Below are positions 61,383-64,000 of a stretch of 64,000 nt of DNA, one piece after another. Position 1 is the stretch's first letter. The number at the start of each line of letters is the position of its first letter. Origin of the DNA: Setoptus koraiensis (Eukaryota > Arthropoda); assembly GCA_048013815.1 (NCBI GenBank), contig CM106585.1, forward strand, positions 18,662,001 through 18,726,000, in the 5' to 3' direction. The position numbers and the translations under genes are program-made. The notes beneath the pieces were generated by a model. The model had not been told where the DNA came from, did not search any database, and saw only the letters and a program-made list of their open reading frames with translations.

Positions 61383-64000
61383 GTAAGTGTCATCATCATC
61401 ACCGTGTGTTTGTGACTGCCAAGCTAATTACATTTCTGTTGCTCCTTGCTGATTACTCAATCTGCCCCAGACACTCATCATGTCTCGCGTGTATCAGTAA
61501 TTTAAATTTCCGTGTGTGTGTGTGTGCAATATGTGTGTCGCATCCTGTCTTTTGAGTGATCTAGTTACGTCCAGTTGCGTTGTCCACTCCTGAAATTAGT
61601 GGGCGCAATATAGCGACCATCCATTGCAAGTCCGCGTTGGATCATTATGTAATTGAAGTGCGAACTGGCGTGCTGCCACATACAACACGGCCACTGTGTT
61701 GTGTTGGCCACTCGATCCCCATAGGTCGTAGCTTCAACAAACTGGCAGCTCGCCAAAACTATCCGCGTGTGTGCAGCGCGTTACTCTAATCTGGGCGCGC
61801 GCGCGCGTGAGCGCAATCTTGCAGTCGCGGTTTTGGTCACTCGCCGGCCAAGCTAGCTACACATTGCGTGCCAGCTACTTGTGCTCCTAATATATCTCTC
61901 GATGTGATCCGTTTTATACTGTGTGTGTGTGAGTGTTATTATTAAAAATGTTTGTGTGTGGCACGTCGTACGTGAAAGAGACTCGAAAGTTTCAATCGTC
62001 GACCTGAAATAAACAACCATCGGCGACCTGGCACAATGCTGAAAGCTGGCCAGCCCATTGGAACGCGATTGAGCACCCAACTAAGGTTTCGCCTCTCCTC
62101 GGCTTGTCACCAGGGAGAAAGCGAGAGCAAGTGAGGCCCGTGTTGTGTTCTCGTCGTCGTTGTTGTAGTTGTTGTTGTTTATACCGTGTCTAGTTGTCAC
62201 CTAAAGCTCATGATTGATCACCAGCCGAAATAGTGGAGCTCGCTGTGTGTGTGTGTGTCGCGCAGGTCGGCCTGTTCCACATTTTTGCCATTACTATTGC
62301 TTTCAGACACGTGAAGCCTCAAGTTTGAGGCTCGAATCAGCGCTTCTCTCGTGGGGCTCCTCTGTTCTCATCGAACTCCACACACACACACAATCATAGA
62401 ATTTGATATTCGAACCAGAACACACATCCCAGCATGAGTGTGTGTGTGTGTGCTGTCAGCAAAAGAATGACGAACGAGTAGAGCGGTAGAGTAGTAGTTG
62501 GCTAATATCGGCCCAGATACATTTTGCAGGCGTTACGTTTTATTATTTAGCCACACTAGTATTTTATTTTCTGCCCGATTATCATTTCTGGCCATCGGTT
62601 TGACCAAACTTGCGTAACCAGGCTGACCAATGGATTCGCGTGAATCACTCACACACACTGATCATTCGCATATTTTTTATATCTAGTGTCACCCCAGAGG
62701 CCTCCGTCGCGCCACGCAAAGTGCACTAACCGGCCGCACCCATTCCCTCGCCAATGTGCACCGGCCACAAGCGGGCGTGACCTCACAAGTCAGAGCGAGA
62801 GAGTGTCAGAGCGAGCTGCAGGCCGGTGACACAGCCAGCTAGCTTGCCAGACCGGAGCAGCTGTTGTTTGTTTGTCAATTCATTGCGCAATCCGTGATCT
62901 ATGTTTATTCGTGTCTTTGGCACAGTGTCTCGCCATTGGCCCATCGATCGTCAGTATATTAACAAGCAGCAGCAGCAACAAATATAAATATATCAGATAT
63001 TTATGTATCAGATGTGTGTATGTGATGTATGCGCGCCATTTGCATGGTCACTGTCTGGGCGTCTTGGTGTGCAATTGCATCGGCGCTGCTGTTTGGCCGA
63101 TTATTGATCGCCTAAGTGGGGTTCACACTTGAACACAAACGCAACGCACCTAACAGCGCAGCCAACTTGACTTGCATGAGCTGTTACATCAATTGATTGT
63201 GATAAGCCGATTTGTTTTTTGCTCTGCCTCTCTCTCTCTCTCGCTTTGTCGTGTGTGAGTCTCACCATTTGGAGCGCGCAATTTCTTTTAGAGGCGCTTT
63301 GTCTTACATAAAGGATATATTGTTACTCCGACGAGACCACTATTGCATAAGCGCACAAACAAGAGCAGCGTCAGCACAGAGTTGCTGTTGTTCTCGCTGT
63401 TGCTGCTGTCGTTGTTGTTTGTCGGTTGTCGGTCGTTGGTTGTTGGAGATGCGTCCACACTCGCGGCTCAGAATAGCTGACAGCGTTCGATTTAGCTCTG
63501 CCATTCGATGCGACCCGATCCATTTGATACATTCAAATTGTTTGTCGTTGTTTTTATCCAAATTGTTTTTATCTAGTTGCTTTATAGACTGAAGTGCAAG
63601 TGTATAACTTGTACACAGTATAAGTGAGCGAGCGGACAGAATAAAATAGAAAATAAAGAGAGAAAGTGGCGCGCCACATCGCAGCCAGTAACGGATGAGC
63701 CGTGACCAGTGGATGGTCGCGCCAGTTTGGGCCTCCACGCTCGACACGGATATTGGCGACGCAACTGGCTAGATACGAAACGAAAGAGGGCCACTGCATG
63801 CAAGAGATAGATAGGCCGCAGGATCGAGGCGGCGGGGGATATAATTGATTTATTGAATGCGCGCACCGTCCACTGTTTGTGCCAGCAGCCAAGTTTGTCT
63901 TGCCGGCACAGCGACATGCCTAAAGTGTGCAACCCGCAACAGCGACGCTCAAGTTGTTGCAGTTGTTGGCTCGCCAAACTGTGCCGGCAACTAGAGTGTG
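61383..64000 (+). other. Probable semaphorin intron 2 (continues beyond the window)
   Basis: No further sema-domain exon was found in 2.6 kb. The region holds TG repeats (about 61511-61527, 61919-61932, 62245-62259, 62438-62453), an alternating GC run (about 61796-61808), CT runs near 63226-63243 and a CTG/TTG-rich stretch at 63385-63420. Open frames at 63212-63592 and 63340-63977 are mutually overlapping and have no family features. Confidence 0.5.

Overview
The window is animal nuclear DNA, most likely from an arthropod. It has GT-AG introns (mostly GTAAGT/GTGAGT donors), metazoan gene families such as a class-1-like semaphorin, a tetraspanin and a group III phospholipase A2, and many CA/TG/GA/TTG microsatellites typical of insects and mites. 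Short intergenic gaps and very few introns would suit a compact acariform-mite-like genome, but this is an inference and the species is not identified. No bacterial, organellar, viral or transposon genes were recognised.

Layout: positions 1-43,400 are gene-dense (19 protein genes plus two gene fragments). In order: the 5' part of PCMT1 (-), an orphan PDIA6 3' end (+), RPS8 (-, six exons, with two intronic C/D snoRNAs), an unrecognised 1292-aa protein (-), a divergent complex I pair NDUFC2-like (-)/NDUFV3 (+), the endosomal PH-FYVE protein PLEKHF (-), a decayed copy of the NDUFC2-like 5' end with its promoter, MRPL45 (+), a single-PDZ protein (-), a tetraspanin (-), SMPD4 (-), a CDKL1/4-type kinase (-), adenosine kinase (-), a probable SPC24 (+), calreticulin (-) divergent from MRPS16 (+), two tandem delta-9 acyl-CoA desaturases (-) 4.2 kb apart, and NUP188 (-) divergent from NUP107 (+).

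Positions 43,400-57,660 form a 14-kb stretch with no gene I can support. It is rich in microsatellites, small tandem duplications, GGCCGGCC-like words and perfect hairpins. It precedes a semaphorin gene (+) whose first coding exon (to 58,679) and second (61,337-61,382) are visible and which runs off the right edge. A secreted group III phospholipase A2 gene (-) lies wholly inside the semaphorin intron.

Functional themes: several neighbours act in the same compartment and share an intergenic promoter, namely two complex I subunits, and two nuclear pore scaffold subunits. Calreticulin/MRPS16 is a third divergent housekeeping pair. Most long genes are intronless here (NUP188 1672 aa, NUP107 872 aa, SMPD4 756 aa), whereas the small RPS8 gene keeps five introns, two of which carry snoRNAs. 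The best candidates for follow-up are the RPS8 snoRNAs, the 110-nt identical tract between the desaturases, the duplicated non-coding block at 32.8/43.5 kb, an alternative splice acceptor that would remove two zinc ligands from the PLEKHF FYVE domain, and several perfect hairpins in the desert.
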